Of a stretch of 64,000 nt of DNA, positions 43,845 through 56,237 are shown one piece after another (position 1 is the first letter of the stretch; every line of letters begins with the position of its first letter). Position numbers and translations under genes: made by a program. The DNA is from Fremontodendron californicum. Its lineage: Eukaryota > Streptophyta > Magnoliopsida > Malvales > Malvaceae. The notes under the pieces are model-generated. The model saw only the letters and a program-made list of their open reading frames with translations, ran no database searches and was not told the DNA's origin. The stretch covers positions 21,565,001 to 21,629,000 of the forward strand of contig JAULJL010000028.1 of assembly GCA_030761205.1 (NCBI GenBank), given 5' to 3'.

Positions 43845-44493
43845 CAAACAAAGTAGAATTTTCAATCATCTTCCCTACTTTTGTTCGTTCTATTCTTTCT
43901 TCCCAATTAAATAGTATAAAACTATAGTCTTATACTATTTATATTTTGACTAAGACCAAAATTCAAAGAATAATGTGAGAGATTAAGACCCATACCTAGA
44001 AAATAACTGTTCTTTAAGAAATAATAATAATAATAATAATCATTATATCTATCAATTTTGAACAAATAAATATAAAATAACATGTTTAAACAAAATTAAT
44101 ATGATTAACATAACACGACTGACATGAAAAAAATAAAACAAAACACGTATAGAGAGATTATCATATCTAATAATCATCCATAGCGAAAAATAAATCTCTC
44201 AATTTATGTATCTATATCGTGTTCGTGTATTTTTTTTTTTTTTTTATTTTAATCATGTTTAAAGTATTTTATATTAATAATTTGTGTTCTATAAATTAAC
44301 ATATTTTTATATTCATGTTATGTCCATATTTTTTATATCATATTTTATATTATATTTTAATTATTTTTTTTGTCTTCTTCTTCTCCAATATTATCTAATT
44401 CCGGCCAAAATGACCAGTTGACATGGTGAGTTTTGCCGGCCCAATATATAAATATATATAAATATATTTATATATATAGAAGAAAGCTTATAC

Positions 44494-44530
<37 letters not shown>

Positions 44531-45740
44531 CTTTGAGTGTTTGATGTTAACTTTGAGGTTGTCCTTTTGCTGCCGACTTAACTTTGAGGATGTCTCTAGC
44601 AAAGCTGGTGCGTCATGTAGTGTGAGTTTTTAACATGTTATCCACGTTTTTTAAAAGCATAAATATATGATCTTTACATATATCTGCTTGCACAATAAGG
44701 AACAGCTGGTCCACACCAATTTACTTCTATTTTCCCTATGTTTTGAGCTGTTCAAAACTGGGGCATGACATTTTTTATTTTTTTTTTCCTTTTTTGACTA
44801 TGTTAGGACATAAGTTAAGATTGTCTTTGTTTTTTTATTTTTGTTTTTGGGTTGTTTTGAGAGAGAGAGAGGCTGCAAATTTCATGCATCACACTGTTGT
44901 CAAATTCCCTTACAATTTACATCTATAAAAAGTAATATTTTTAATTAGAATATATAATGTTTTTGGATTAATTGAAGGTCTAATTCAATGACATTCAATT
45001 AGGTTTTTAGATTTTTGTTTTTTTGCGTTTTTGCTTGGGTTTTTGAAAACAAAAACAAAAAATTTATTACTATAATAAAATTAAGCTTTGTAAGGGTTTG
45101 TCAAGTAATTAGTTCTTTGGGAGTTTAATTTGGTGTTAATTGCTTGACATTTGTCAAACAATTAGCATCCTAGCATAATTTTTTATTTAAAAAAAAAATT
45201 ACAGATAACAGTAACATGTTTAAAATTAAAGGATAATTCCTCTTTAAAAAAACTGACAAATAACGAAAAATATTTTACACAAAATCATCCAAACAACATA
45301 AAATATCAATGAAAAATCAACTCATTTTTTCGTAAAATGTCTTACATTTTTGAAAAATATAAGACATTTTTCGAAAGCGGAAGGAAAGTGAAAAAGATTG
45401 TTTCCTAAGTTTAAGGAGTGATCCCTTCTTGAATCAAAGCAAAACATGATCGATCTCATACGTATATGGATTGATCCTCTAAGAATAGAAGCTAAAATAA
45501 AATAAAAAAGAATCGATCCCTTAAGTGTAAGGATCAATCTTTTTTATATGAATGCAGATATTTCGAAAAAATACCAAATAACGAAAAATATTTTACAAAA
45601 AATATCCAAAAAATAAAAAATATAAACTTTTCCAAAAAAGTAATTCATTTTCCAACTAATTTTTCGATTTTTTTTTTTTACCAAACAAAGGAAACCTTAA
45701 TTTTTATTTTATTTTCCAACTTTCTATTTGAATGCCCTTC
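43486..45740. other. AT-rich spacer between the Copia and the P2 gene
   Basis: Contains TA runs (43799-43842 and 44500-44528), AAT triplets near 44023-44040 and GATAATTCGTG-like fragments near 44080-44360. A direct repeat of AATAACGAAAAATATTTTAC occurs at about 45261 and 45577, with an inverted AAAATGTCTTACATTTTTG/AAAATATAAGACATTTTTCG pair between the copies. No gene seen. Confidence 0.5.
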
Positions 45741-45750
45741 AACTGCCCTA

Positions 45751-45764
45751 TGGGCTCCAGCCCA
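45751..45764. promoter_or_regulatory. Palindromic double site II (TGGGCT) element of the P2 promoter
   Basis: TGGGCTCCAGCCCA is two inverted TGGGCY site II motifs, known targets of TCP factors in promoters of ribosomal-protein and growth genes. It lies 247 bp upstream of the P2 start codon. A further GGGCC lies near 45826. Confidence 0.6.
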
Positions 45765-45902
45765 TTTAGGCTAGGTTGAAAACCTGGAAAATGTGCTCAA
45801 CGAGCACCCATCAAAGCGTAACATAGGGCCTCTTGTCTGCATTTTTGGATTTTTTTTGTGAGAGAAAAATAATAAATAATTTAAAATGAAAAACAAAAAC
45901 AA

Positions 45903-45950
45903 AAACCCTAGCAACATCGACTCTTATCATCTTCTTTCTGCAAACCCTAG
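45903..45950 (+). promoter_or_regulatory. Two telo-boxes in the P2 promoter or leader
   Basis: AAACCCTAG occurs at about 45903-45911 and 45942-45950, next to pyrimidine-rich CTTCTTTCTGC. Telo-boxes near the transcription start are typical of plant translation genes. Confidence 0.6.
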
Positions 45951-46010
45951 CTTCTTTTCTTTCCTCCGCGGCTCCTTTTTCCCTCCCTTTCTCTCTGTTT
46001 TCTTGTAAAA

Positions 46011-47009
46011 ATGAAGGTGATCGCCGCCTACTTGCTCGCCGTACTGGGAGGAAACGCTTCCCCTTCCGCCGATGACTTGAAAGCCATTCTCGGATCAGGT
46101 AATTTTCTCACTCTTTTCTTTACTCGATTTACTATATTTTTTAAACCTATCTGATCCGATGGTGTTTCGCTTGGATGATTTATGGTTAATTTAGCTATGA
46201 TTCGTTTATTTTATTTTTATGCCTTTGCTGGATTTGAACGGAATTTAGGGAAATCTTCATATCGGAATTTTGTACTCTCAATTTTTTAGTTTATGTACAT
46301 TTTTTCATTGTATTTAATTATATTAATTGCGAATAGTAATATCAGGCATTTAAATAGCAGTAGCAACGCGATGCTACAGTCATTATTTTGCAATTTTGGC
46401 TCCTTCAATCGTCGATATTCATAGATGATATTTACCACAATTGACTATAATAGCATTCATTATTCATTACTATTCATTACGTCTGTTACGATTCGTAACC
46501 GCGATAAACATGATGCTATAAAAAAAATATGTCCGTAATCGCAATTTAAATCCCTGATAAATATTAGCTAATAGTAGCAAAAATGGGAAAGTGGAATTAA
46601 ATTCTTGGAGAATTCTTTAGCATTCCGAAGTCAAAGGAATGACTTTTTTTCTTTTTTAAAATCTTGCAGTTGGAGCTGAGGCTGATGATGATAGGATAGA
46701 GTTGCTCTTGTCCGAAGTCAAAGGAAAAGATATCACCGAGTTAATTGCATGTGGAAGGGAGAAGTTGGCTTCAGTTCCTTCTGGTGGTGGTGGTGTTGTC
46801 GCCGTTGCTGCTCCTGCAGCTGGTGGCGGTGGCGGCGGTGCACCTGCTGCTGAGGCCAAGAAAGAGGAGAAGGTTGAGGAGAAGGAAGAGTCTGATGACG
46901 TAATCACTTTTACTCAGAAGTTTGACTTGTATTGATTCTTAATTGCTGTGTTCTTCACTAATATAGTTTCCTTTCGATGCAGGATATGGGTTTCAGCCTC
47001 TTCGACTAA
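46011..47009 (+). CDS. RPP2: 60S acidic ribosomal protein P2
   Basis: 114-aa ribosomal stalk protein, joined from 46011-46098, 46670-46899 and 46983-47009. P2 dimerises with P1 on P0 and recruits elongation factors to the GTPase centre. MKVIAAYLLAVLGG opens the N-terminal dimerisation fold; GREKLASVPSGGGG begins the flexible Ala/Gly hinge; acidic EEKEESDD leads into the conserved end DMGFSLFD, carried mostly by the 27-bp third exon. Length and the Ser next to the acidic run (casein-kinase-II type site) are normal for the family. All introns are GT-AG. Site II and telo-box motifs upstream fit coordinated control with other ribosomal genes. No abnormality seen. Confidence 0.95.
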
Positions 47010-47440
47010 GCAGGCAAAGCAAATATTAAGACTTCCTCGTAAGCTTTTAGTGCTTTTATTTGAGTGTTATAAGTTTTTTTTTTTATATGTTTTTGGCTCT
47101 GTAGTTGAACATGGTTTTGGCTCATCTTGGAACTTTAAGTTTTTGTTTCGAAATATGTAGGTAAAAGATATTAACATTTCAGTTATAATTGTGGATTTCT
47201 GGATTACTACTACTTATGGTTTGAGTTTGGCTGAATAACTCTTAATACTTAATATTTCTAGCTAGATACTGTGGTGGCCAGTGGCTGAATAAATCTCTGG
47301 TAGTTTTTTTTTTTCTTTTGAATTTTATTAGCCTTAACTCCCATATAAATTTCTAGGCTTGAGATACTTATGCCAGGATTAACTGTGGCATCATGTTCTA
47401 TTCTCTGTGTATACTTGAGAATTGCTGAGTTACTTATGGA

Positions 47441-47624
47441 CTATGTTACTTGGACTCGGGTGTGAGTGTCGGATACGGGTATGTGTCCAATGCGGGTATG
47501 TTCAATTTGTTTTAAGTTTTCCATGTATTTGGAGGGTCATTGGAGGATGATATCGCCATTCCCATGTCCGGATATATGTCGGACATGAATACTTCAAGAA
47601 AAATGAAGAGTCGGAGTAACATAG
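47441..47624. mobile_element. hAT-type MITE, CTATGTTACTTGGACTCGG family, perfect duplication
   Basis: 184 bp from CTATGTTACTTGGACTCGG to GAGTCGGAGTAACATAG, flanked by CTTATGGA at 47433-47440 and 47625-47632. This copy defines a family with other members at 9220-9345, 21493-21668, 29474-29852, 47953-48142, 48340-48495 and 53583-53775. Confidence 0.85.
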
Positions 47625-47952
47625 CTTATGGATGATTGCGTGGTGTCATCGAACCTATAATCGTGAGGCTTCTTTCTGTTGTTGCTTTTGTTCATGGGTT
47701 AGACTGCTCATACTTGTGAGGTCCCTTTTGTGGGACAAAACAGTGAGACCTTCGGGTCAAAGCGGACAATACCTCGCAGGTTGGGTGCGGGTTTTCACAA
47801 TTTTAAAATAAATAAAGAGTGCAAGTAACATAGATATACACTACTACAATTTATTTGGTTTTGGTTATATATAACATCTCCCATTTCTTTTGAGAGAAGA
47901 AAGCTAAGGACTTGGTATACTGCAATTTGCTTTTTATCATTGCTAGAATTTA

Positions 47953-48142
47953 TATTACTCGAATTCGGGTGTGAGTGTCGTGTATGTGTCCAACACAGGT
48001 TTGTTCAAATTTTTTCAAGTTTTTTTATGAATTTGGAGGATTTTTGAAAGGTCATATCGCCATATTCATGTCCGAATATGCGTTGGACACAGGTGTCGGA
48101 CACGAGTACTTAAAAAAAATGGAGAGTCGGAACAACATAGAC
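47953..48142. mobile_element. Second MITE of the CTATGTTAC family
   Basis: TATTACTCGAATTCGGGTG at the left and GAGTCGGAACAACATAG at the right, with the same internal GTGTCCAACACAGG and ATGTCCGAATATGCG words as its neighbour. No clear target duplication. Confidence 0.65.
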
Positions 48143-48670
48143 CAGAAGTTATCAATTTAGGGTGGTGCATAAATTACATACCTATATTCATCTAATTTTG
48201 CATTTAACCTTTTATCACTCATCATTAATCTCTTGTAAGAATATAACTAATTGTTTTGATAATTAGTTGAGGATGAAAAAGAAACATAGAAAGTCAATTC
48301 TATTCGTGGTCGAGTTGGATTGGATTTATGTTATCCTAGTTTTTCATTTTTTTTTTAAAGTATTCGTATCCGACATATATTTGAATCTGAGTATGAGGTA
48401 TGATCCTTAAATACATGATTTTTTAAAAAATAAAATAAATATATTCGTGTCAAACATGTACTCATATTCAACACTCTTTCGAGTTTAGATAAACATAGGG
48501 ATTGGATATAACAAAAAGGACATCTAATTTATTATTAGTTACCAATAAAGCACATACAAAGACGGAGCAAAAGAGCAAACCAGGTTTTAAAAAACACAAA
48601 GCATAAACACAAAGTCACAAAAGCAGTCTCAAACAGACAACACTAAAGCTGCAAGCACAAAAGGAGTTTG

Positions 48671-50099
48671 CTATGGTTGACGGCGTCTAGTCTCATTGGC
48701 GATGATGGTTCTCTCCATCTGTGACAAAAAAAGAAGGAAAAAAAACACCATTGTTAATTTGCAATTAAGCAACTAATAATCACTTAGAATATGAGAAAAA
48801 AAAACATATGTTTCATATGCATAACTTATATAACATGATTGGGTTTATTCACTGTTAAAGTGGGGTTATTCCACATCGATTAAGTTTTGGATTGTTTGTG
48901 GTTTTATATTCAAGTTGAGCTCTCCATCTATCATTAATTGGTTTTAGGTTAGATACTTAACATGGTATTAGAGCTTCGGTTCTCTTTTGTTGTTCCTGCC
49001 TATTACTTTTTTTGAGTTTGTCACGTGGTAGGCTCCTGTGTCACCGTCTACATGTGATTAAAGTGGGGTTATCCTACATCGATTAAGTCTTGAATTGTCT
49101 GTGATCTTATATTCAAGTTGGACCTCTCTACCTATCATCAATTGATTTTAAGTTGGATGCATAAGATACACCTTTAATTAGAAAATCGTATCTGGCGTGA
49201 TAGTTAAGTGTTTACTTATTATCCATTTGGTCACAGGTTCAAATCTTAGAAACAGTCTCTCTGTGCAAAACAGGAAGAAGGCTGCGTACATCAGGACCTT
49301 TCCAGACCTTATTTATAATAAAAAGTCTTGTGCATTGGATACGACTTTTTTCTTTTAACTAGGGTTGATCTAGGGATGAATCGAAAAAAAAAAAAACTTT
49401 ATCGACTCTACCTCCTATTTATTTATGAAGAAAATGAATTTTTAACGAATGATTAGAAAAAACGGATTCGAAACTCCTGCGGGAATGGTTTGTAAGATAT
49501 CTAAAATAGAAAATAATAGTATTTACTAGCAACAATTTAATGAAGGCAATCAATCAAGATAAATTGATCCGATTAATAAAGTTATGATTTAGACCTTATA
49601 GTGATTTTTTTTCCACTTTTGCATATTTCTTGACATATGTTTTTTTAACCCTAATCCAAAAGCTTACCACCTAATTAAACCAACAAATTTAAATCCTTAT
49701 CACCTCATATTGTCTCTAAATTCCAAATATCATAATTTGGTCAAAGTTGTTGTTAAAGGAAAAGGAAAAGGAAAGAACGAAAAAGATTGTTCCCCTTATG
49801 TTAGGTCATCAATTTAAAAAATATTTTTATTATTATTTTGGATCGGATAGAGTTGGACTGATCCGAATTAAGAAAATTGTTACCCATAATTGACCTAATT
49901 TGAGCCGGGTCGGCCCTTGAACAGGTTTATACCAGATTCAACATCATAATTAAGCAGCAGAATTACCTGGGATATGGTATTGAGGCATTCCCGCAAAGTA
50001 TTGTACTCCTCTTTCACCCTCTCAAAGATTTGAAGGCACCTGTAAACATTACACAAAAAAACTTAATTAAAGAAAGATTTTGACTAGAAAGAGGAAAAA

Positions 50100-50133
<34 letters not shown>

Positions 50134-52693
50134 CATAAATATAGAAATACAACAATATACCAGATATTTGATATTTACTCTTCCAACATGAAAATATCAC
50201 GTCACACTCTTGTAATTCAATAATATGTACTAGAATATAATCACTCACTATGTGAGTATTTTGAAAATTAAAAAAATTGTCAGAAAATGCGATAAATTTT
50301 TTTAAGAAGAGGGTAATTTTTCTTTAAATATGTTTTTATTTTAAAAAAATTAAATAATATATATACCTTTAATTTCGTACAATATCATTATAATTATTTT
50401 TTCTTTTGTTTATTTTTTGATTGAGTTGGTATCACTTGATTCATAATATCAACTCAATCAAGATTTTATATATAGTATAGATAATCGAATAAATAATCTA
50501 AATATCATGTTTTTTGTGTGTAAAAATACAGATTTGGAGGATAAATGAAAAACAAAGAAATAACTAAATAAACGGTAGTAATTCCTATTTCATGACCTGC
50601 TCAAGGGCCGGGTACCCCGTCTGGCCTGACAATCTCTGTCCGATCCGGCCCGGGCTTGGGTAAGAGTATTTATAATTTGGGCTGGGTCGGTCCGGCCCAA
50701 ATTACTATTCAATAATTAAAAAATAAATTTTTATATAAATTTAATTATAAAATATATAAATATTAATATAAAAATAATATTTTAATATTTTGTGAATAGT
50801 GAAATAAGTTTATGGACCGGTCAAGACTTGATCCGAAACAAGCTTAAGCAAAAAAAATATTTTTTTCTGACCTTAGGTCCGGTCCGACCCATGAGCACCT
50901 CTACTCGTACGTACCTCTCTTTGTCCATGTTATCAGAGGCATGTCGTAGCTCACGACAAGCAAGGGCCATCCGCTGCCCACCAATGCTGTGATTGTAAAC
51001 CGTAATAATAACATATAAAATATATACATTTATAAGAGATAGAAGAAATATGGAATATATGAATTAGTAACCAAAAATATTCTATCTAGGCAAAAAAAAA
51101 AAAGGGCAGAATTAGAAAATTAATATGCTTTATTTATTTAATTTATAATAAAATGCATCATTTATTAACGCGTAGGCATGATCTATTTTTAAGGTGTTCA
51201 TTGAAAAAGTGTAGATCATGATCATTTGATTATGAATGTCAGTGTTATATATATATATATATATATATATATAACATGATTTGACATGTAAATATTCTCT
51301 TTAGGGTGCAAGTTATTTTTATATGTTCATGCCATGATAATATATAGTTATTAAAAGTTTTTTATTTACAAAAAATGTCGAAGCGATTGTAAATGCTAGA
51401 ATTCGAATTTAAATTTATTGGATATTATTTTTTACGAGTGATTATATAAACCAACGGGATTAAGTTCGGATTTAGTTACTAAAACATTTCTATTCTGTTA
51501 TCAATTGTTTCGCCTTTATAGTTAGATATACTTTTTTAGTTGACTAAAAACATAATTTAATTAACATAAAATTTGTTATGAAAATCATTTTTGTTTACCA
51601 AATGAATCTGAATACAAGTATGTATATATATTACCTTGAGCTACTGCCTTTCAGCTGGTGAACAAAGCTTATGACCTTGGCAAAGTCCACAACAGCTGAG
51701 TTTCTGTTCATATACATAAAATCATAAAAAAAAATATGTATATATGGATCTAAAAATCGATTGTAAAAAAAAAAAAAAAAAAAAAAAAAACTATGAAATT
51801 AGTAAAGTGAAAGAAAAAATAATACAGAAATGCAGTGAGTTGGGCAATGCAAGTTTCAGCATCGTGGGAGAACATTGAGATCACTTCCATAACAAACTGA
51901 GGATTTTCTTCATTTTGTAACGCTTTTACATGGTCGAAGTGGTGGTCTAGTATGCCCTACAAGCAACCAATAAACCCAAAAAAAAAAAAAAATAAGATTT
52001 TTCTACTAAGATAATAATTAGTTTTTATTTTACTTCAATTCCTAACAAAATCACTAAAACAGCCAACTTGATTCATTAATTATTCTAGATTTTTTAAATA
52101 AAAAAAAAATCATAATTTGAGAATGTAAATGTTAGGATTCAAAGTGCAAACTTACTGAATGTCATATTTTAAAGGTAACTAAATGAACTAATTGAATTAA
52201 ACCCGAGTTCATTAATTATTTTACATTAACACTTCCTTGAGTGAAAAAAAAAAAAAAAAACTCTACGCCTTATTTGTCACTTATTATTTTTCCCTTGGAA
52301 AAAACCAACCAAAAAAAAAAAAAAATCAGCTGTTGAAGAGATAGAGCAGAAACCTGCATCATGCAATAGCAAAACCATTTCTTAAACAAGGAAATGATTC
52401 AAATGAAAGCAAAAAAGAAAAGCGTAAATATGCTTATAGGCAACTGTTAACCAGATCTGTATATATAAATCGTCTTATTTTTAAAGCAGATATAACAATA
52501 TATAATCAATGAGGAGAGACAAATTTTTTCATTATCTGCTCCATCCAAAAAAAAGAAGGAAAAACCAATAAAAAATAACATACCATAAAAGAAAAGAAAA
52601 AACAATAAACAAGAACAAGAACAAGAACAAAACCTGATCATGCATGGTCTGAATATAGTTCTTGAGCTGTTGTGAAAGAGTAGTCCCCACCAT
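48671..52693 (-). CDS. AHP: Histidine-containing phosphotransfer protein (AHP type)
   Basis: 150-aa HPt protein of the cytokinin two-component relay; it carries phosphate from sensor kinases in the membrane to nuclear response regulators. Exons in coding order: 52634-52693, 51826-51956, 51635-51703, 50915-50986, 49967-50039 and 48671-48718; six exons as in Arabidopsis AHP genes, all GT-AG. The phosphorylation motif is HQLKGSSSSIG with the acceptor His at residue 79, so it is not a pseudo-HPt of the AHP6 type, which lacks it. GILDHHFDHVKALQ and ENPQFVMEVISMF match the first helices. The C-terminus (ERTIIANETRRRQP) is basic and differs from the usual AHP end. Introns 1, 3, 4 and 5 hold SINEs, MITEs, a TRIM and an Au SINE, yet the frame is intact. 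Which AHP member it is cannot be fixed by eye. Confidence 0.92.
48853..49166 (+). mobile_element. TRIM retroelement in AHP intron 5
   Basis: Two direct repeats of about 110 bp, 48853-48962 and 49055-49166, both starting TG and TTAAAGTGGGGTTAT. The first ends in CA, followed at once by TGGTATTAGAGC, a near-perfect initiator tRNA-Met primer site. The 92-bp interior has no gene. Flanks ATTCAC and ATACAC may be a decayed target duplication. LTR length and layout fit a terminal-repeat retrotransposon in miniature. Confidence 0.85.
49180..49352 (+). mobile_element. Au-type SINE in AHP intron 5
   Basis: TCTGGCGTGATAG, then GGTCACAGGTTCAAATCTT (B box), GAAACAGTCTCT, AAGGCTGCGTACAT, CCTTTCCAGACC and GTGCATTGGATACGACTTTTT follow the order of the angiosperm Au SINE, ending in its T-rich tail. 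It lies directly after the TRIM. Confidence 0.8.
50595..50903. mobile_element. hAT MITE in AHP intron 4, next to a splice donor
   Basis: It begins TGACCTGCTCAAGGGCC and ends GACCCATGAGCACCTCTA, with GGCCCGG-rich subterminal parts. Its right end is 11 bp from exon 4 (50915), whose donor is at 50913-50914. The 8-mer after it (CTCGTACG) is not found at the left end, so one flank was altered. Confidence 0.75.
51362..51475 (-). mobile_element. SINE copy in AHP intron 3
   Basis: The complement reads GGTTTATATAATCACTCG, AATATCCAATAAATTT and a B-box-like AAATTCGAATTCTAGCATT. A diverged member of the 985-1113 family. Confidence 0.5.
51769..51790. repeat. Poly(A) tract in AHP intron 2
   Basis: About 22 consecutive A on the plus strand (a T run in the AHP transcript), 36 bp from the exon 2 donor. 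Confidence 0.9.
52115..52213 (-). mobile_element. SINE copy in AHP intron 1
   Basis: The complement reads GTTTAATTCAATTAGTTC, GTTACCTTTAAAATATGAC and TTTGAATCCTAACATTTAC, the order of the tRNA-derived SINE family, much diverged. Confidence 0.5.
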
Positions 52694-52886
52694 TTTCTTC
52701 TTTTTCTTTCGTTTTTGCAGAGAGAAAAGAGATAGAAACAAAATATATAAAGAGAAAAAGGGTTTAACGTTTCTTTCTGAAAGTGAAAAGATTAATTGTT
52801 AGTCTCAATCTCTCTGTTGCTTTTCATCTGGTTTTACGCCATCTGTCAGTGAGTTGAGAAACAAAACAGAGAATCATACGTGATAG

Positions 52887-53341
52887 GAATGACAATGGGT
52901 TAAATATTTATTTTTTATAATATTTGAATTCGTTTATTATTCATATTAAATTTGTATATTATTATTTAAATTCGAATCCAAATTAAATAACATTATCCGT
53001 CCGATATTCGAATCCGCTAAATATTCAAATTTAATAAGTAAAAAAAAAATATATAAAATCAAACAAAAATTAATTTTAAATTTAAATAAACGGATAATGG
53101 ATTTGGATATCCGAATCCGATTCCAAATCCAAATCTGCAAAAGTAAGCGGATTATGATAGAGGATTCGGATATCCGAATCCGTTATCCGTATAAATAATG
53201 CGGATTCGGATAATGGATATCCAAAATTTTATATCCGTATCCGATCCGAATCCAATGCGGATAGTAATTATAATATCCGAATCCACATTAAACGAATCGA
53301 ATAATTACAAATATCTGAATCCGCACTATCCATTGTCATTC
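52887..53341. mobile_element. MITE of the GAATGACAATGGGT family upstream of AHP
   Basis: The ends GAATGACAATGGGT and ATCCATTGTCATTC are inverted, and the interior is packed with ATCCGAATCCG/CGGATTCGGAT words. Its near end is about 195 bp upstream of the AHP start codon, so it forms part of the promoter region. Confidence 0.75.
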
Positions 53342-54429
53342 ATATATATATATATATATGCAATGAATAAATGTATAATAGTGGAGAGATGAGATTAAAA
53401 AATGATTTGAAAAGTGAGTTTTTGGTAATAATAACGAAATCTAAACTGGCAGTTTCGCCCCGGTTTGGCAGTGAGAGTTAGATGCATTACTACTATACTA
53501 TTCAGAACAGTTACAAAAAATGACAGATAAGACAATAAAAACAATAACCTCACGCCTTGAACCTTACCTACTAGTTATATTACCCTAAGTCTTTATTATT
53601 ATTTTTTAAATATACGTATTCGATATTTGTATTTGACACATATTTAATATGAATATAAAATATGATCTTTAAAATATATGAAAAAACTTTTTAAAAAATT
53701 GAATACATATACATATTGGATACATGCATATTTATATTCGACACTTATTCATGAACCCAAATAACATAACCTACTAGTAGTAGTAGGACTACAAATAGGA
53801 AAAAATGTTGAAAACCCTAATCTTACTTAATTCCTATATGGAGTATATTTGTTTTAGGCCATGGGAAAATGAAGAAAGAGGATGAAACAAAGGTTTGGGG
53901 CAAGAAAAATCCATTGTTAATTTTCTTATATTTGCTTGATAAGCTTGTTGAGGGGAAAAATCCCACATAGTTTAGCTTACCCTTTTCCTAAATAAAGCGT
54001 CTTGTTTCAAATGAAAAAAATCGTGACGGTTCAATTTTAAAACGAATAATATCTTATAATTGGGCACAATTCAAAATTCTTGTATTAACAAAGTTAATCA
54101 TGAGATGATTATATGAAATTATTTGGTAAATTAAGACATTATACAATTTTTATTTGCTTGTAGAATTTATAAACTTCCTTATATATAGCTTGTGTATTAG
54201 AAACAAAATTTTAATAGAAAACTAAAATGTGGTGGCATGATTTATTGTTTTTTATCTTAAAATTACCTCCTATATAATTTTTCATGTGTAATAATTTCTC
54301 CTTTGTACATACACTAATTATTCAAACCTACCACATTGGTACCAATTTACTCAATTAGGTGGGGAAAAAAACAAAAGGAAAAGTGTCCCAAACAAAAAAA
54401 ACAAAGTTTCAAGCAAATGAAAAAGTAGG

Positions 54430-54938
54430 GAAGGCAATGAAGTGGGGCGGGGACGGGGATTGCCTTATTCATTTTCGCTCTCTTCTGTATGGATGTTGAT
54501 ATCCATCTCCATGGATGTCGGTTACATCCATAACCGCTCTACGGTGCTCCACTCCGCTATATTCCAATTTTTTATTAATTATTTTTAACTTAATATTATA
54601 AAAATTTTTATTATAATTTATTCATGAACATAATTTTAGTATATAAAATTCTTTAATGTATATAATATACATATATATACCAAAAGTATATATGTAATTT
54701 TAGTATATATATCTAATATATATATATACTAACAATATAAGGGAAAATATAAAATATTTTAAGGGGTAAAATAGTAATTTTAAAAAACGGGACGGGACGG
54801 AACGGATTAAGCATTTACCAAAACCACCATGCTCCACCCCACCCTCGTTTTTCAAAAAAAAAAAAAAAAACCTTTTCATTCGGAGTGGATCGGTGTAAAA
54901 CCCATCGGTTTTGGATTGGATTTTGCCATCCTATGAAA
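54430..54938. mobile_element. MITE of the GATGGTAATGAAG family, GC-rich copy
   Basis: It runs from GGGAAGGCAATGAAGTGGGG to GGATTTTGCCATCC and has CGGGACGGGACGG near the right end. It shares centre and ends with 37475-37932. Confidence 0.6.
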
Positions 54939-55321
54939 AAGGATGTTATTTTGGAAGGTTTAACCTTACATAAAAGGTAAGAATTGAACAATTTTGAACA
55001 AACAGAATACTACCATTTTTTCCACGCCCAAAGAGAATAACTATACAGAAAATTTTAATTTAACAATTTAAGTACTTTTTTTCCTAAGAAATATGATGGA
55101 AATTTCCAATTTATTTAAGTATAGTTTAGTTCATAAAATGGAATCATGTCAAATTTATTTAAGCATTGTTTGGTTCATGAAAAATATGAAGAAAAAAAAA
55201 ATTCTTGGATTTTGTTTTCTTGTGTTTTATTTTTTTCATCATTAATTTTGTAGAGGTTATGTACCCAAAAAAGTCTATTTTTTTTTTTTTTTTTTTTTAC
55301 AAAAAAGACGCAGTCTAAGGA

Positions 55322-55428
55322 TAGGGAAAAGAGTTGTAGATGCTGAGGTTCGAATCTCAGATTTGCTGGATGTCATTTCTTAAGGGTGATTGCATGAACC
55401 AATTGAGATAAACTCCAAATTTAAAATA
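55322..55428 (-). mobile_element. Well-preserved SINE copy
   Basis: The complement reads GAGTTTATCTCAATTGGTTC, ATGCAATCACCC, AAATGACATCCAGC and the B box GAGATTCGAACCTCAGC. It is the copy closest to tRNA consensus boxes. Confidence 0.65.
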
Positions 55429-56237
55429 AAAAAAAATTTCTTTAAAACAACAAAATATGATGATAAGAATGAATGAATCTATAAGGTGGGGAGCCATTAT
55501 TTTTACAATCTTGTGGGTGAAAATGAAATGGGACAGCCAGCAATCCCCTCCCCAGCTGGTTGGATAAGTCAAATTGAAAATGATCTCTCTTTTTTTGCCA
55601 TTCAAAGCTTGTTCTCTAAGGGTTTGAACTTAGACCTCACCTAAAAGAAGAAAGGATTTTCTTTTTACGTTTGAAATTATGTCATGGAAAGTTTGGTAAG
55701 CCAAAGTTTTCCAATGCCAGTGAGATTAGGATGACCTGACTGCACGTGGCCTCTTTCCACTAATCGCTATAATTCTTTCTCGAGAAAAGACGATAAAAGA
55801 TTGTATGAAACGGTTACTTTATGTCAGTATATATTTTTTTCATTTAAATATGTCAAAATTAATTTTTAAGAAAAAATCAACTATTTATTATAATAATCAT
55901 TAACGAATTGTTAATAATTATTTATTCTTTAATTATTACATGTAATAAATATTTATTCTTTAATTATTACATGTAATGTGTGATAAATAGTTGACTTTTT
56001 CTTAAAAATTGATTACGTGGCATGATTTAAATGGAAGGGATATATGCTGACGTGGAGTAACCGTTTCATATAATTTTTTCTCTTCTCTTAAGAGGTATTT
56101 TTTTTTTTTTAAGGTTAGAATTCGATTCTCAACACTTGCATTTCTCTTTTTTCGTGGACTTTGTTTTTCTTTATATCCAAAAAAAATAAAACGTTGAAAG
56201 TGAAGTAAGATTGAGGTAAAGATCTTAAGTCTTGAAT

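Noticed and set aside
46656..46907. Minus-strand proline-rich frame
   Set aside because: Shadow of the Ala/Gly hinge of ribosomal protein P2 read backwards.
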